Positions 12,589 through 24,079 of a stretch of 64,000 nucleotides of DNA are shown here, in pieces. The stretch comes from Glycine soja (Eukaryota > Streptophyta > Magnoliopsida > Fabales > Fabaceae): positions 43,951,534 to 44,015,533 of the forward strand of contig NC_041009.1 in assembly GCF_004193775.1 (NCBI RefSeq). Reading direction: 5' to 3'. A program made the translations under genes and the position numbers. How positions within the stretch are numbered: the stretch's first letter is position 1; each line of letters begins with the position of its first letter. The notes under the pieces are model-generated. The model did no database searches and was not told the DNA's origin. It worked only from the letters and a program-made list of their open reading frames with translations.

Positions 12589-14436
12589 TCAGCATGCATT
12601 AAACACATTATTTCCCTCATTCAAACTCAAGTAGCCTCGTTTCTTTGAGTTCTTGCCCGAAGCCATTGCCTGAGCCTCGAAGAGAAGATCCCCCATCAAG
12701 CCACTACTACTACTTTGAAAAGAAGGATCATTGAACTCAATGTCAAGTTTAATGTCTTGCTCTTGGGATGGTTTATAGTACTGGCTTAAAGGGAGCTCCA
12801 ACTTGGGTTGGAAAGCCAAAGAGGAGGAGGAAGAAGAAACGCCTCGATCGGAGTCTAACACAGAGGGCTGAAAAAACTGAGAGAAGCCTGAAGAAACAGG
12901 GAACCTGAATCCATCAAGGTGAGGGAATTGGGTGGTGAGAGGAGGGTCAGAGAGGTTGTTGTTGTTGTTGTAGCTTGGAGAGGCGCAATAGCGCTTGAAG
13001 CGAAGAGGGGTGCTTAGCATTGGTGCTGGTCTTTGGAAGGTGAAGGAGAGAGGGGAAGGTGAATAGGATGAGGAGAGTGGAAGAGGTGAATGGTCTAAGA
13101 AATTGTGAGGTGATGAAGAGGTGAAGGGTTGTCTATGTTGGAGAGGGGAACTAAGAGGGGAATGATGAGATGCAGTTGGAGACAGAGGGTGTTGTTGGTA
13201 TTGGTATTGTTGTTGTTGTTGATGATGTTGTTGTTGGTTTTGATTGAACAACTCAAAACTTGTGGCAATGTCGGGGTTTGATCCTGTTGGGGTGAGGCAT
13301 GGGAAAGGTGTGGTTGGAGGGGTTGGTGTTGTGGAACGATTGTGTTGATCATGCTCATCTGAATAGAGAGGGAGACCCTGCCTTTGGCGGCGTTTGATCC
13401 CTGTGTTCCAATAGTTCTTGATTTCATTGTTTGTTCTCCCAGGCAACTATGTCACAAACAACAACAACAAAACAAACCACAGTTCAAAATCTAAATTCAA
13501 ATATGATTTCGCATGCTAACTTTTAACTTGATGTGTTTCAAATTTTCAACTTATATGCATATCTTTTTTCTCAACAGATGTTAAACCAAATGAAAGAGAC
13601 AGAAACATAATTTGACCATAACATGTCAGGTAAATGAAAGAGTATATTTAATCAAGTTACATTAAGGATCACTTTAATATGACAGGTCTAATATTTAAAC
13701 ATGTTATTACCAGCCATCACTTTAATATGACATGTCTAACATTAAACATGTTACACCAGCCATCACTTTAACAAGACATATCTAAATAGATGTCACATTA
13801 TTAGTAAATGGCAATTAAATTACCAGAATCAAAATTAACAAAGTTTTTTTTTTTCTTCTGAAAGACTAATATTAAATTTCACCAGGTTCCCATGCACTAA
13901 CAAACATGTTAAACCTTTAACATAACATGTCAATAAATAATTCATAATTTTATTGTATCTCGAGTTTTTGATTAATTTAGATATATTTGTAGATACTATA
14001 TATTCATTAAAAAAATTGCTTTCTGGAAATGCATACCAAAGCAGCCATTCTGGCCCATTTGTTCCCAAACTGTGCATGAAGATCAACAATGAGCTTCTCT
14101 TCCTCAGGTGAGAATGCACCCTTCTTCAAATTGGGCCTCAAATGGTTAGCCCATCTAAGCCTACAACTCTTGCCACATCTATTCAACCCTGTGTTCCTCT
14201 GAACTGCATTCCAATTCCCTTCACCATTTTGCCACATAATCCATGAGGATAACATCCTCTGCAGTTGTCCAAGGACCCTTCTTCAGAGCCACATCCTCCA
14301 CATTACCACCACCCTGATCACCACCGCTACCGACACCGCCACTGCCACCACCACCACTTTCATCGCCACCAAACATTGCCAGGAATCCATTTTCACCATT
14401 GCTTGCATCATCACTAATGTTTGCCATACCCTCCAT
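12589..14436 (-). CDS. MYB120: R2R3-MYB transcription factor, GAMYB/MYB120 type, with a frame break in R2 (possible pseudogene)
   Basis: Exon 1 (14037-14436) starts [10 protein letters not shown], has a Gly-rich acidic stretch, then the R2 repeat ([18 protein letters not shown]…) and most of R3 (…[10 protein letters not shown]). Exon 2 (12589-13446) resumes with [28 protein letters not shown], followed by a Gln/Ser/Pro-rich region and the stop. Splice borders are TTG^gtatgc and catag^TTG. The RRQR-GLPLY block marks the GAMYB subgroup, nuclear factors acting in gibberellin-related, anther and pollen-tube programmes. Within R2 the frame fails at about 14226-14232: GCA AAA is followed by only one base before GGT GAA GGG, where a full codon is expected. 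This is equivalent to a 2-bp deletion; restoring the frame would give about 419 residues. R3 also carries unusual D-to-N (GRTNN) and R-to-G (NTGIKRR) changes. The gene may be decaying, or the break may be an assembly error. Confidence 0.85.
12780..12800 (-). promoter_or_regulatory. miR159 target site in the MYB coding sequence
   Basis: On the minus strand the site contains the uninterrupted core GGAGCTCCCTT followed by TAAGCCAG. This matches the GAMYB miR159 site, with about five differences over 21 bases from the perfect complement of miR159a as I remember it, one of them a G:U wobble. It lies in the codons for KLELPLSQY, the same place as in other GAMYB genes. It implies post-transcriptional silencing by miR159 outside reproductive tissue. 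Confidence 0.8.
13447..14036 (-). other. Intron of the MYB gene
   Basis: GT..AG intron of 590 bases splitting R3 between MAAL and LPGRT. The inside is AT-rich and contains short repeats of the 'acatgt' and 'cagccatcactttaa' type near 13690-13770. Confidence 0.85.
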
Positions 14437-15590
14437 CAAACTCCAACTCTCCTTCCAAAATCTTAATGGTGGCAATTAGAGAAATTACTTGATCAACTTC
14501 TCCCCTCTTGCTAAAATTTTCTCCCCATAGGCCAATTGCTTAATTTTTTTGTCCACGTACGTGGTAGATAATAATACTCTATGCATATACACGTTAAGAT
14601 GGGGTGTGTGTATCAAACTCCTTGATGCACAGGTTAATTATTCCTGAGTTCCAAATAAACTATACCATAAAAAAAATTGTTACCGTGTAGTAACTAGGAA
14701 GTAATTTATGACGGTGGTGGTGGTGGCTGCGACGGGGGGTGGTCGAACTATGGCAGCGAAGAGTGGTGGAGTGGTTGCTAAATTTGCGGTTCCGAATAAC
14801 TCCAAGAGCCAATGGTTCCTCCTAAGTCCTACCTGTTATGTAAGCTCATAACAACTCAGATATTTGCTGCTACAAAAGGACATTGTGGAAATTGAACAGA
14901 AGGGACAAGCATTTTGGGCAACACGGGTTGGTGCTCAAAATAGCAAATCCATCACACAACACTTGGGTGATGAAGAACTTTAATTTGCATTTGCATGTGA
15001 AACATGTGGCATGCGTTGTGACTACTTTTGAGTTTACTACACAGAATAGTACTGGGTTGGTTTTAAGGTGGCATGAGCTGAGTTGGAATGCTTTAATTAT
15101 AGAAAGATTTTGGCACACCTCATGCCTAAAATACTTTGTGGTTCTTGTAATACTTTTTATGGTTCATCTGTCATGTTATTTCTAAAAAAATTATACATAA
15201 ATTTTAATCCAATGCTAAGAAATAGAAAGAAATTTTAAAAAAATCTACATATTTATATATATTCTTATTAGAACTTAATTATTATTCAAATAAAATAACT
15301 AATTCATTTTTTAGTTTATATATATATAAATAATAAATATGAATAATTAAAGAAAATTTTAAATATCAATTAAAAAAATTGATTGAGATCCATTTTAGAA
15401 AAAATAAAAAAGATTGAAGCTTGATAGGAACAAGAAAAAAAAAATAGGAACAAAAATATTGTGAGCAAAACTCCATTAACAAGACTCAAATTTATAGGAA
15501 AGAGTATGTAACGAATTAAAAAAAAAAATAGTCTTAGAACGGTAATATCCTCATTGACAACAGTAATATCCACAATTTTAAAAAAAAATT
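14437..15590. other. MYB upstream region and intergenic DNA
   Basis: This holds the 5' flank of the minus-strand MYB gene, including a GGT-rich patch at 14710-14800, and then AT-rich DNA. An open frame at 14883-15185 on the plus strand has no recognisable motif and its opposite strand is equally open. Confidence 0.4.
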
Positions 15591-15654
15591 GTGATAAAAG
15601 GGTTCATATCCTTTTGCACTACTGTTTTCTTTTATTCCTTCAAAAAGCTTTTTT

Positions 15655-16010
15655 TTTTCGGAACCTGGACATACCGGCATCGACCTCTCTCTAGTCTCTT
15701 TTTTCTCCGAAACCTTCCCCTCCCACTCCTTCTCAAACTTTTAATGCCACCCCACCCCACCATCTCTTCACTTTCCTTAAACTTCTCATCGAGCCAGAGC
15801 TCACTCCGTCCTCCAACATCGTCGTGTTCCCTCATCGCACCACCACCCAACCTAGACCCCAACTTCAGTCACGTGCAACGCCACCCACTGCCTTGCCACC
15901 CAACCCATGATACCGGCATGCGCAATCCACGATGTTCGAAGTTGGTCGAAACGACATCGTTGGAGTCATGGTTACTATTCATACTTTGTTCACGGTCATG
16001 GTAGGTACTC
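15655..16010. other. GC-rich island of unknown origin
   Basis: This stretch is clearly richer in C and G than its surroundings and is open on the plus strand (Ser/Pro-rich MPPHPTISSLSLNFSSS…). It ends near a possible donor (tggtaggtact). It could be a 5' exon, or a gene fragment moved by a transposon, but no family was recognised and no partner exon is clear. Confidence 0.3.
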
Positions 16011-16309
16011 TTTAATTTGATTTGTATTTTATTCTGAGATGAGATTGCATTGAGTGATTTGATCTGTTTGGAAAAAATGTAATTTTTTTGTGAAATTTCA
16101 TCTCTGCGTTTGCTTCATCTATTTAATCTGGTTTATTGGAACTATTCACCTTCTTCCTTTGCTTCATCACTTTGTTGTTCTTGTGGTTGGAGAGTACAAA
16201 TTCTATGAAAATAATGGTTTTTTTGTGTACGTTGAAGAAATCAATTCTACCACGTCTCTTTGCTCCAACGTCGAAGAACTCGAAAGAAATCGTTCCTTAG
16301 ACTAAGAAA

Positions 16310-17556
16310 CCAAAGAAGCATGCTTTAACTAGATATAAAGCTCACAAAATAGATCTGTGGGTTCAGAGTGTGAAAAACGAACTGAGTTGAATTAGTCCAT
16401 ATTCTATATAAACCTTATTTTTAGAAGTCCAGTGAGGGTTGATGGTTGATGGCCTATTGGACTGTTTCAAATTGGGTCATTTATTTTACTTTTTTTAGAC
16501 TAAATTTATATTTTTTTTAAAAAAATATTGGGTCAAAATTATATGTCCGTTTGAATTTAGACCCATGATTTTTTACTCCAGCATGATGGGTTGGCCTAAA
16601 TAAGTATGATTTTATTCGAATCAATATTTTATCAGCTCAATTCGACACAAGTTGATAGACACGATTCATTCTTTCTGCTCTAGCTAAATACAATACCCGT
16701 GAGTTTTACGAATTCTCATTTGAATTTATTAAAAAATGTAATTTAAATTTATAAAAAAAATATGTTAAGAAATAAAACTTGTATTAATTTGTAGTTTTTT
16801 ATATACGATTTCTTGTAAATAATATTCTTAAAATAATGTGTGTATTTTGTTAAGATAAATAATATCAATTGTCAATATTTATTAATGAGATTATGATTGA
16901 AAAATAAATATATATAAATGTTTTATTTTACTGAAGTAATTTAGTTAGCATTTTGTTGTAGACTAAATTTTCAATGTACTTTGCGTTTCATTTTGCTCAA
17001 ATAAAAAACACAACTCTTTTTGATTGTGTATATCTTGATAACTTAACATATAATTAATTGTGTAGGACAACATCCACATAATATTATTAGTTATTTTTGT
17101 TTAAGTTTCATTGCTCTTTTATTAATCCTCCAATTAATTACTCCAAGAATTAATTGTCAATATTAACAATATTATCATTTTTTTAAACGAGTGGTCATTG
17201 TTCTCTATGTGATATCTACACAGTAACATTCCGAAGATGAATCACACTAAAAAGAGAGGAATCCAGCAACTATATAGGTATGAAATTATAAAGTTAAGAA
17301 TGATTTAAAGGAATTAATTGATATAATCTATATCAAGAAGATACATCTATTTTTTGGTAGTTTATCACTTAAAAACTCCAAAATTGAATGTGTTTGATTT
17401 GAAATAGTAATGAGATGTGTGACTTCCAAAAAAAAAAATTTAGAAAGTGTGTAAGTGAGGATAAAATAGGTTGAAAATTCTCGTGTTGATTTGTGGGGAC
17501 AATAATTAATCTTGAAAGCAACAGAAGCAGATTGTCGAGGTCTCGAAAAGGATTAC
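16310..17556. other. Intergenic AT-rich DNA
   Basis: No gene, inverted repeat or tandem repeat was recognised before the segmental duplication begins at 17557. Confidence 0.5.
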
Positions 17557-18673
17557 TTACGGAAGATTTTGACCGGTGAAAAATTCTAACCAATGAGATA
17601 GTTGAGTAAGGTGTTACCATATGAAATATTGTGTGAGCCGTCTAGAAATTGATGATCAGGAACAAAAAGGTTGTTTTAAATTTGTATGTGTACTTTTGAG
17701 TAAATCACTCAATGGCTTAAATAAATATTAGTTTGATATTTTTTTCTTATGTTTAAATATTTTATCTTTATAATGTAAGTATTTTTCTATAGTTAGTTTG
17801 TAAAAAATCATTTGTTAAATTCATGTGTTAAAAAAGTTTATTTTTACTTATAATAATAGTATCAATAATATAACTTTCAATACATATATATTTACTTGTC
17901 GTTTCATTTAGATACCCACAGCTTATGTCTTTGAATGACATAATAATGGACTTCAAGTACAATTTCTTTATTAGCTAAGCAATTTTGGTCCTGTATATTT
18001 CATTATTAGTTAAGTAATTTTTGAAAAATATTTTTATTTTATACGTAGAAAAATGCGAAGTAGCGACTGAGACATTGATGACAAACAGCGACTGCTTTAG
18101 CAACTGATGCAATTCATCATATGTTCAAGATAGCGACCATATCTGCGACCGAAATTATAGCACAAGGTGGTTTAAATTTTGAAATTGAATTCTAAATATT
18201 ATAGCGATTGATTTTGAGACAGACATTTGTTTATTTGAATCAGGGACCGAATATGTTTGGGTTGCTGACATGATTAAATGTATCAACTAGCCACCGAATA
18301 AGTTTCGCTATTTCACTCTGAACAATTTTGAATTAAATAGACATTGAAACTCATGCAATTCGGTTCTATTTAAAATTTTGAATATTGATTATATTATAAA
18401 TATTTCATACATAATTAAAAACACAAATAATATTAACCTAAAATCATAAAATAATTTACAATGTGATTTTTAGAAGAAAAAAAAAAGAGTAAAGAGATGA
18501 GAGAGAAAATTATACAGAGGGAAAGAGTGGTGGTGAGGATGAGGGGTCAACAACATTGAGAGTGAGGAGATGGAAATTAAGCAAGAGGATCAAGATTGAC
18601 AAGAGACAAGACTTAGCATGTGAGTGTATATGAAAAAAAAATGGAGAATGACAAATAGTAAGATATATTATTT

Positions 18674-18771
18674 GTTAAGGCTCAAGTTTATGATCTTCTC
18701 CTCACTTATATGGTGTTCAACCTTTTCACTTCTATTCGATGTGGAATTTTCCCTCACACTTGTATCTCAAC
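18674..18771. mobile_element. 98-bp insert present only in duplication copy 2
   Basis: The insert is flanked by a 7-bp direct repeat (attattt, 18667-18673 and 18772-18778), while copy 1 has one attattt at the corresponding site. It contains 'cgatgtggaattttccctcacac', similar to a motif common in legume dispersed repeats. Deletion between the two direct repeats in copy 1 is an alternative. Confidence 0.5.
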
Positions 18772-19478
18772 ATTATTTTATGTATATTTTTGGACAACTT
18801 TTGGATTTGAATTGATGAGAAAAATATTTCAAAAATGGAGAAAAAGTTGGAGGATGTGTTTTGGTTTTGTATGATAATGTGCAGTAAGGGATTCGGAGGA
18901 AGGTTGAAGCACAATTGGACAAGGTATTGATATAGGAACATACAAATTAAGGGCCAACATGTCAAGAATTATAGAAATAAAATAAGAAGCAATGTAACAG
19001 AAGAAAATAATGCGAAACTACTTCAAACGAAAATTAATATTATGACAACATAATGAACAAGAGAACTGAAATAACAACAAAAAATAGAAAAGATGAACAG
19101 ATAGAAAAAAAGGGGAAAGAAGGCGCTACACTCTTAGAAAGTGATAAGTTAAATAGGAATTCACAACAAAGGTATTGAAACCTTAGATGAGAACCAAAAA
19201 GAGGGGGCAATGGTCTACTCACACTTTAACAAGAGCAACTCTTCAATTTATTCAAGTTTGTCTATTAAATGAATAATGACATCTCTATTTTTGAGTTTAT
19301 TCCAAGAGGCTAACACTAATTTTAAAGAAATGTAAGAAAAGACCCATGTAAGCTTAGCTTAAAGCTCAAATTACAACTTAAATTAAATTTATAGAATTTT
19401 TTTCTTCGGACAACTAAAAAAGTATGATAATCATATTAATTACATTTAATAATACTAATACTACTTCTACTAGTCTAC

Positions 19479-19479
<1 letters not shown>

Positions 19480-19532
<53 letters not shown>
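19480..19532. repeat. (ATT)n microsatellite
   Basis: About 17 units here, against about four at the equivalent site near 3588-3600 in copy 1. The tract has changed length since the duplication. Confidence 0.95.
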
Positions 19533-19535
<3 letters not shown>

Positions 19536-19977
19536 GGCAGTTGTTTAATATTTAATTTCAAATACCTTTTCTAAAAAGAAAAAAAAACCTCTTGACAAAA
19601 AAAATGCTTTTTTGAAAAGTTATTTTTCCTTGACCCTTCTTCGTCAATGATAGGGAAGATATATTCTGAATTAACTAATATGTATATCCTTAATTAATGA
19701 AAAATATAATAAAGATGATACTTTCACTGGTAATTACCTTGGTATGCATACATTTTGTGAAAAATTAAATTTAATTGTTCAACTATATACAATGATATAC
19801 AGTTACAAAAATCATAATTTTCTTGTTATTAATTTTTCCAGGTAAATAAAGCTTATAGTAATGCTTTCATTTCAAGTTTCCTTTTTTTTTTTTACTTTTC
19901 ATAATAGTTTTAACCATTTGTGAAAATTTTAGTTTTATTGACAATTTACATATATAATTTAATATGATTTTTTACAG

Positions 19978-20145
19978 AAAAGGGTCAACATTCCATCTAT
20001 TGTCTTCGAAGTGCTTAAAACAATGGACCAAAATTGTATCCATGACACTCCAAACTAAAAGGCTTGCAATTCTCTTCAACTTAGGTGATTACTGGTTAGA
20101 CTTTTACAATGAGGATTTACTTGAAAATAAGAGAATAAAAAAGTG
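19978..20145 (+). other. Unidentified exon-like ORF, copy 2
   Basis: Same frame and stop as the ORF at 4069-4233, with changes such as L/F, D/H, R/T, G/D and V/I. The conserved part includes SSKCLKQWTKIVSM, QTKRLAILFNLGDYWLDFYN and a Lys-rich end. Most differences alter the protein, so selection is not evident. The origin is unknown. Confidence 0.25.
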
Positions 20146-21358
20146 ACCGTAATTCAAAATTGGTAAAAGTATTTGTAGAATGAGTTATTAATCATTAAAT
20201 GATTGGTAAAGACTAGAGAGTGTTATTCCTTGCAGAAATTGAATATAACCAAAAAGGTATCTTTATAGAATAAAATGATCGACATTCTGGAATTGGAAAC
20301 AATATCTATATCATAGTCGCTTTAGGAAAATGTTGCATTGTTAATTTTGTTACAATGATTTTAGTGTAGTAAATGGAAGCATCCACGAGAAAACACTAGC
20401 AAAGGAAATTTTACCAAAATTATATATAAAAAAAAAATTCTTCTCATCCAGAAGTTATACAGTGACAAATTGTTTTTCTCCTCATTCACAAATAGAAAAC
20501 AAATTTCAATGTATGGTAAGACCTTATTCATTGAAAGAGGAATTCTCATAACATGGTGCAAACATGATGTATCTAAGAAGGCATTGAATCAAAAAGCCAA
20601 ATGTCTTACATCACTACCATTAATTCAGAAGTTAATTTTATCACTTTGCTAAAGAAATTAAGATAGGTCCACATATTCTGTTTATTTGGAGACTTGAAGG
20701 TACAATGCTGAATTCCAAGGCCGTCCGTGACACTTAAATCCCAGAGCCTACCAATTCAAAAACACTTATATTATGAGTAATCTTGAAAAGGAACATGCAG
20801 AATAAACAAAAAAAAAATAAAATGCGTATACTCCAAATTAAAGAGAGGGTATGAGAAGCCAAAACATACAAAATACTTTAGGAATCAAATAAATTAAACT
20901 TATATGTTAAAAGCTAATATGATTTTGAATGAAAATTTCTTGAAGAGTTCTTTAGGTGAAGAAATCGTTTCTTGTTGTTTCTTCTTTTTTAGGGAATAAA
21001 TTTATATAACAGAATAAATTTTTTAAAAATAAAATTTATATTTTTTACAAGAAATTGTTTCTTAAAAATAAAATATGGTATTTATATGATACATGGATGA
21101 CAACACCAAACAATATCATAATTTAGTGAAATAAAAAAATTATAAAAATAAATTTCTTACATTGAAGTAAAATTTTATATAAATTTTTGACAATAACAAA
21201 ATCCTGAAGATCACAAAAAATATTGTGAGAAAAAAAAAACTTAAAAAATCCACTTAATAAAATTTCATTTAAAGATAGGGTAAAGAGTTGACAATTGCAA
21301 TAACATTTATATTCAGCATAAGAATAACAAAACACTCACTTTGAAAGACGGACTTTTT

Positions 21359-24079
21359 TCATTCCCAGTATCTTTCTATTATCCATTGACGACGTTGTCC
21401 TCTGTTGAGATTAAAGTTTTCTTTAAATTCATCTGACATACCAAAACAATGGAAAACCTTAAGCTTTGGTAACTTGTCAATACCACGAGGCACCTCTGTC
21501 AGTTCGCGAATCCTGAATAACTTGAGCTTTTCGAGAGAAGGCAATGCTCCATCTTCAATTACGATGGATTTCAATGGAAACAAATCTGCCAGTAGTATTT
21601 GCTTTAGGTTTGGAAACCCCCTGTTTGGAAACTGCAAAACTTCACTAATGTATGCATGAAGGAGTATACTAAGGTGCGTCAAATTTGGTAGATCTTTAAG
21701 TAGTGGCAATGGATCATGTGTCAACTCGGTGAATGACAAGGACAACGTAACAAGATTTTGGAGCTTGGCAACCCAGTTTGGGAACTTCTTTAACCGCCCC
21801 ATAAGACGAACCTTCTGAAGTACAGGTGCAAATACATCAAAATGCAAATCCATCATCCCATAGGTACTACCATCTCTTGCAGTAATATATAACTTCTCCA
21901 GGTGTTGCATCTTGTTTATCAAGGAGCACAGAAAACTTTTGAATCTTGGCTCAACTTGTGTCAAGCCCAACACCCTTAATTGTGTAAGTTTTTCCAACCC
22001 TTTTACTACTTCTTCTGTATTATGGCTGATGTTCACTCTACGTAGTGTTTGTAGGGATGTTAGATCTCCAATGCCACCATCCATTTCAAACCCTTCAAAA
22101 TCTCTCAGAAGGTGTCTTAACTTTTTAAGCTTGTAGATCTCCCTTGGCATCACACGCACATAAGTTTCTCTTAGATCCAATGTTTCAAGGTTGTGCAGCT
22201 CACCAATTAATTTTGGAAGATGGACTATGCTTGACCTTCTGAAGCTTAAGTACCTCAAAAATGATAAGTCCCCCAAACTTTCGATGCGCGGAAAATCGTC
22301 CATTGGAGCACCTGCAAATTGAAGCACCCTTAATAGCCTGTACTTTGTAGGCATACTCTTTACCAAGGATTCTGACAATTCTTCATCACTGAAAACATGA
22401 AGTGATCGAATGTTCGAGCTTTCAACACTTCCCGTCAAATTGTTGGAACCAGATGCTATTGTTAGGCGACGAATCATCCCACTTCTGGACAAGTTCCCAC
22501 GCTCACTAGCAGAATGGCAAAAGCTTAAATCTTGATTCTTCTCGCGGATCATTTCACGTACTACGTCATGAACACGACACCTTTTAATTTTGCCAGACCA
22601 TGTAAATGAAGATACTTGAACCAAACTTCTTTGGATCAACTCATTCAAATATTTTTCTGCCACTTCTTCTAAAGTTTGTGCCGCTTCATCAGATTTGACA
22701 AACCCCTCAGCTACCCATTGTAGAATCAATCTCCCGCACTCAACTTCATAATCTTCCGGATATATTCCGAAATACAAGAAGCATGGTTTGAGATGGTAAG
22801 GCAAATCATAATAACTTAAACCCAAAATCTTTGTCACGGGAGTTAATTTGGGATGCTTTCCTAATTCTGAACTTAGATTCTCACTAAATCTTTGCCATTC
22901 GCGTGCATCTCTACTTTTGCGAGATAAAAGGCCACCAGTGGCCACAATAGCTAGTGGTAAACCTTCACACTTTTTAACAATTTCAGTTGATATGCCCTTA
23001 AGATTGTGTGGACAATGCCCATCTAATTCAGATCTAAATGCTGTTTTACAAAACAATTCGAAAGATTTGTCATCAGTTAAAGGTTGCAACTCATGCACTT
23101 GAACAAGAGAAGATGTCCTACAAGACTCTGCAACCTCACGGTGCCTGGTTGTGATTATTATCCTACTTCCATTTTCAACATCAACTAAAGCAAATTTCAT
23201 TTCCTCCCAAAAATTTTCATTCCACACGTCATCAAACACGACAACATACCTATTGCAGCTCAAGTGATTTCTCACCTCATGTATCAACGATGCTTTATCC
23301 ATTGTAGAATAAACACTCTGCGAAGAATCCTTTCCTTTTTCTGCTTCCAGAAACTTGAGCAGCAATCCTTCTATGGTATATGACTGAGACACTGTGATCC
23401 AGACATGGCGAGTGAAGTGTGTCTGGACTTTGTCAAAAACTTTCTTGGCAAGAGTAGTTTTTCCACTTCCTCCCATTCCTACCACAGAGACAACAGTGAG
23501 CTTTTCCCGCCCCTCTTTCAACCATCTTTCCAATGTGTCTCTAGGGCTGTCAAAGCCCACAACCTCAGCCTCCTTAAGAAACAGAGGAGCCATTCGAAGG
23601 TTGTCGAAGGTGATGTTTTGGTTTCCTCCAGAAGATTGAATTTGGGAGCAATCCTCACTTTTGTTCCCCTCCTTGATCCCATGAAATTCTGATTTCACGT
23701 CCTGGTTCATGTATGCAAATTGAAGACGAGAGGCCGTAGTTTTGACGAAATCAACAGCCTTACAAGGTAAAGATGCACATCCAGGATCATCAGCAAGCTG
23801 CCTTTCCTCATGGATAATGTATTCATCAACGATATCTTCCATGCAAAAAGATGTTTCCACCAGCTGCTTCACCTTTGCTTTGAGACCATCACGTGAGTTG
23901 CCTTCTTCAGCTGCTGCCATCTTGTCCGCATCATGAATCATGGCTTGAATCCCATCAAGTTTGTCGTTCATGTCTGCAGCATCTTTTGGAACCTCCATGA
24001 CTGAATTCACTGCTTTCTTTATGGGTGGAAGCAAATAATCAACAGCCAAGGACACTGCAATTTCTTGCAATTTCTGCAT
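21359..24079 (-). CDS. CC-NB-ARC-LRR disease resistance protein (RPM1-like), single exon
   Basis: A complete 906-residue intracellular immune receptor without introns. The N-terminal Rx-type coiled coil (about 1-130) has the EDVID-class motif EDIVD at 81-85. NB-ARC follows: P-loop GMGGSGKTT 201-209, RNBS-A HVWITVSQSY, kinase-2 VVVFDDVW 279-286, RNBS-B GSRIIITT, GLPLAIV 373-379, RNBS-D CFLYFGIYPED 433-443, and an MHD-position motif VHD at 503-505 (Met replaced by Val). About 350 residues of leucine-rich repeats finish the protein. ADP/ATP exchange at NB-ARC would switch it on after effector sensing through the LRRs or a guarded host protein. A TTGACT W-box core lies about 145 bases upstream of the ATG. 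The broken twin at 5.5-6.9 kb lacks most of NB-ARC. The effector specificity cannot be read from sequence. Confidence 0.95.
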   Translation of the reverse strand: MQKLQEIAVSLAVDYLLPPIKKAVNSVMEVPKDAADMNDKLDGIQAMIHDADKMAAAEEGNSRDGLKAKVKQLVETSFCMEDIVDEYIIHEERQLADDPGCASLPCKAVDFVKTTASRLQFAYMNQDVKSEFHGIKEGNKSEDCSQIQSSGGNQNITFDNLRMAPLFLKEAEVVGFDSPRDTLERWLKEGREKLTVVSVVGMGGSGKTTLAKKVFDKVQTHFTRHVWITVSQSYTIEGLLLKFLEAEKGKDSSQSVYSTMDKASLIHEVRNHLSCNRYVVVFDDVWNENFWEEMKFALVDVENGSRIIITTRHREVAESCRTSSLVQVHELQPLTDDKSFELFCKTAFRSELDGHCPHNLKGISTEIVKKCEGLPLAIVATGGLLSRKSRDAREWQRFSENLSSELGKHPKLTPVTKILGLSYYDLPYHLKPCFLYFGIYPEDYEVECGRLILQWVAEGFVKSDEAAQTLEEVAEKYLNELIQRSLVQVSSFTWSGKIKRCRVHDVVREMIREKNQDLSFCHSASERGNLSRSGMIRRLTIASGSNNLTGSVESSNIRSLHVFSDEELSESLVKSMPTKYRLLRVLQFAGAPMDDFPRIESLGDLSFLRYLSFRRSSIVHLPKLIGELHNLETLDLRETYVRVMPREIYKLKKLRHLLRDFEGFEMDGGIGDLTSLQTLRRVNISHNTEEVVKGLEKLTQLRVLGLTQVEPRFKSFLCSLINKMQHLEKLYITARDGSTYGMMDLHFDVFAPVLQKVRLMGRLKKFPNWVAKLQNLVTLSLSFTELTHDPLPLLKDLPNLTHLSILLHAYISEVLQFPNRGFPNLKQILLADLFPLKSIVIEDGALPSLEKLKLFRIRELTEVPRGIDKLPKLKVFHCFGMSDEFKENFNLNRGQRRQWIIERYWE

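Noticed and set aside
13095..13427. 110-codon frame in another register of the MYB second exon
   Set aside because: It is a shadow of the Gln/Ser/Pro-rich coding region. The true frame continues from the conserved LPGRT…NEIKNYWN block.
21405..23936. Several plus-strand frames of 64-95 codons
   Set aside because: They are antisense to the intact NLR, whose long continuous frame and ordered NB-ARC motifs leave no doubt about the coding strand.
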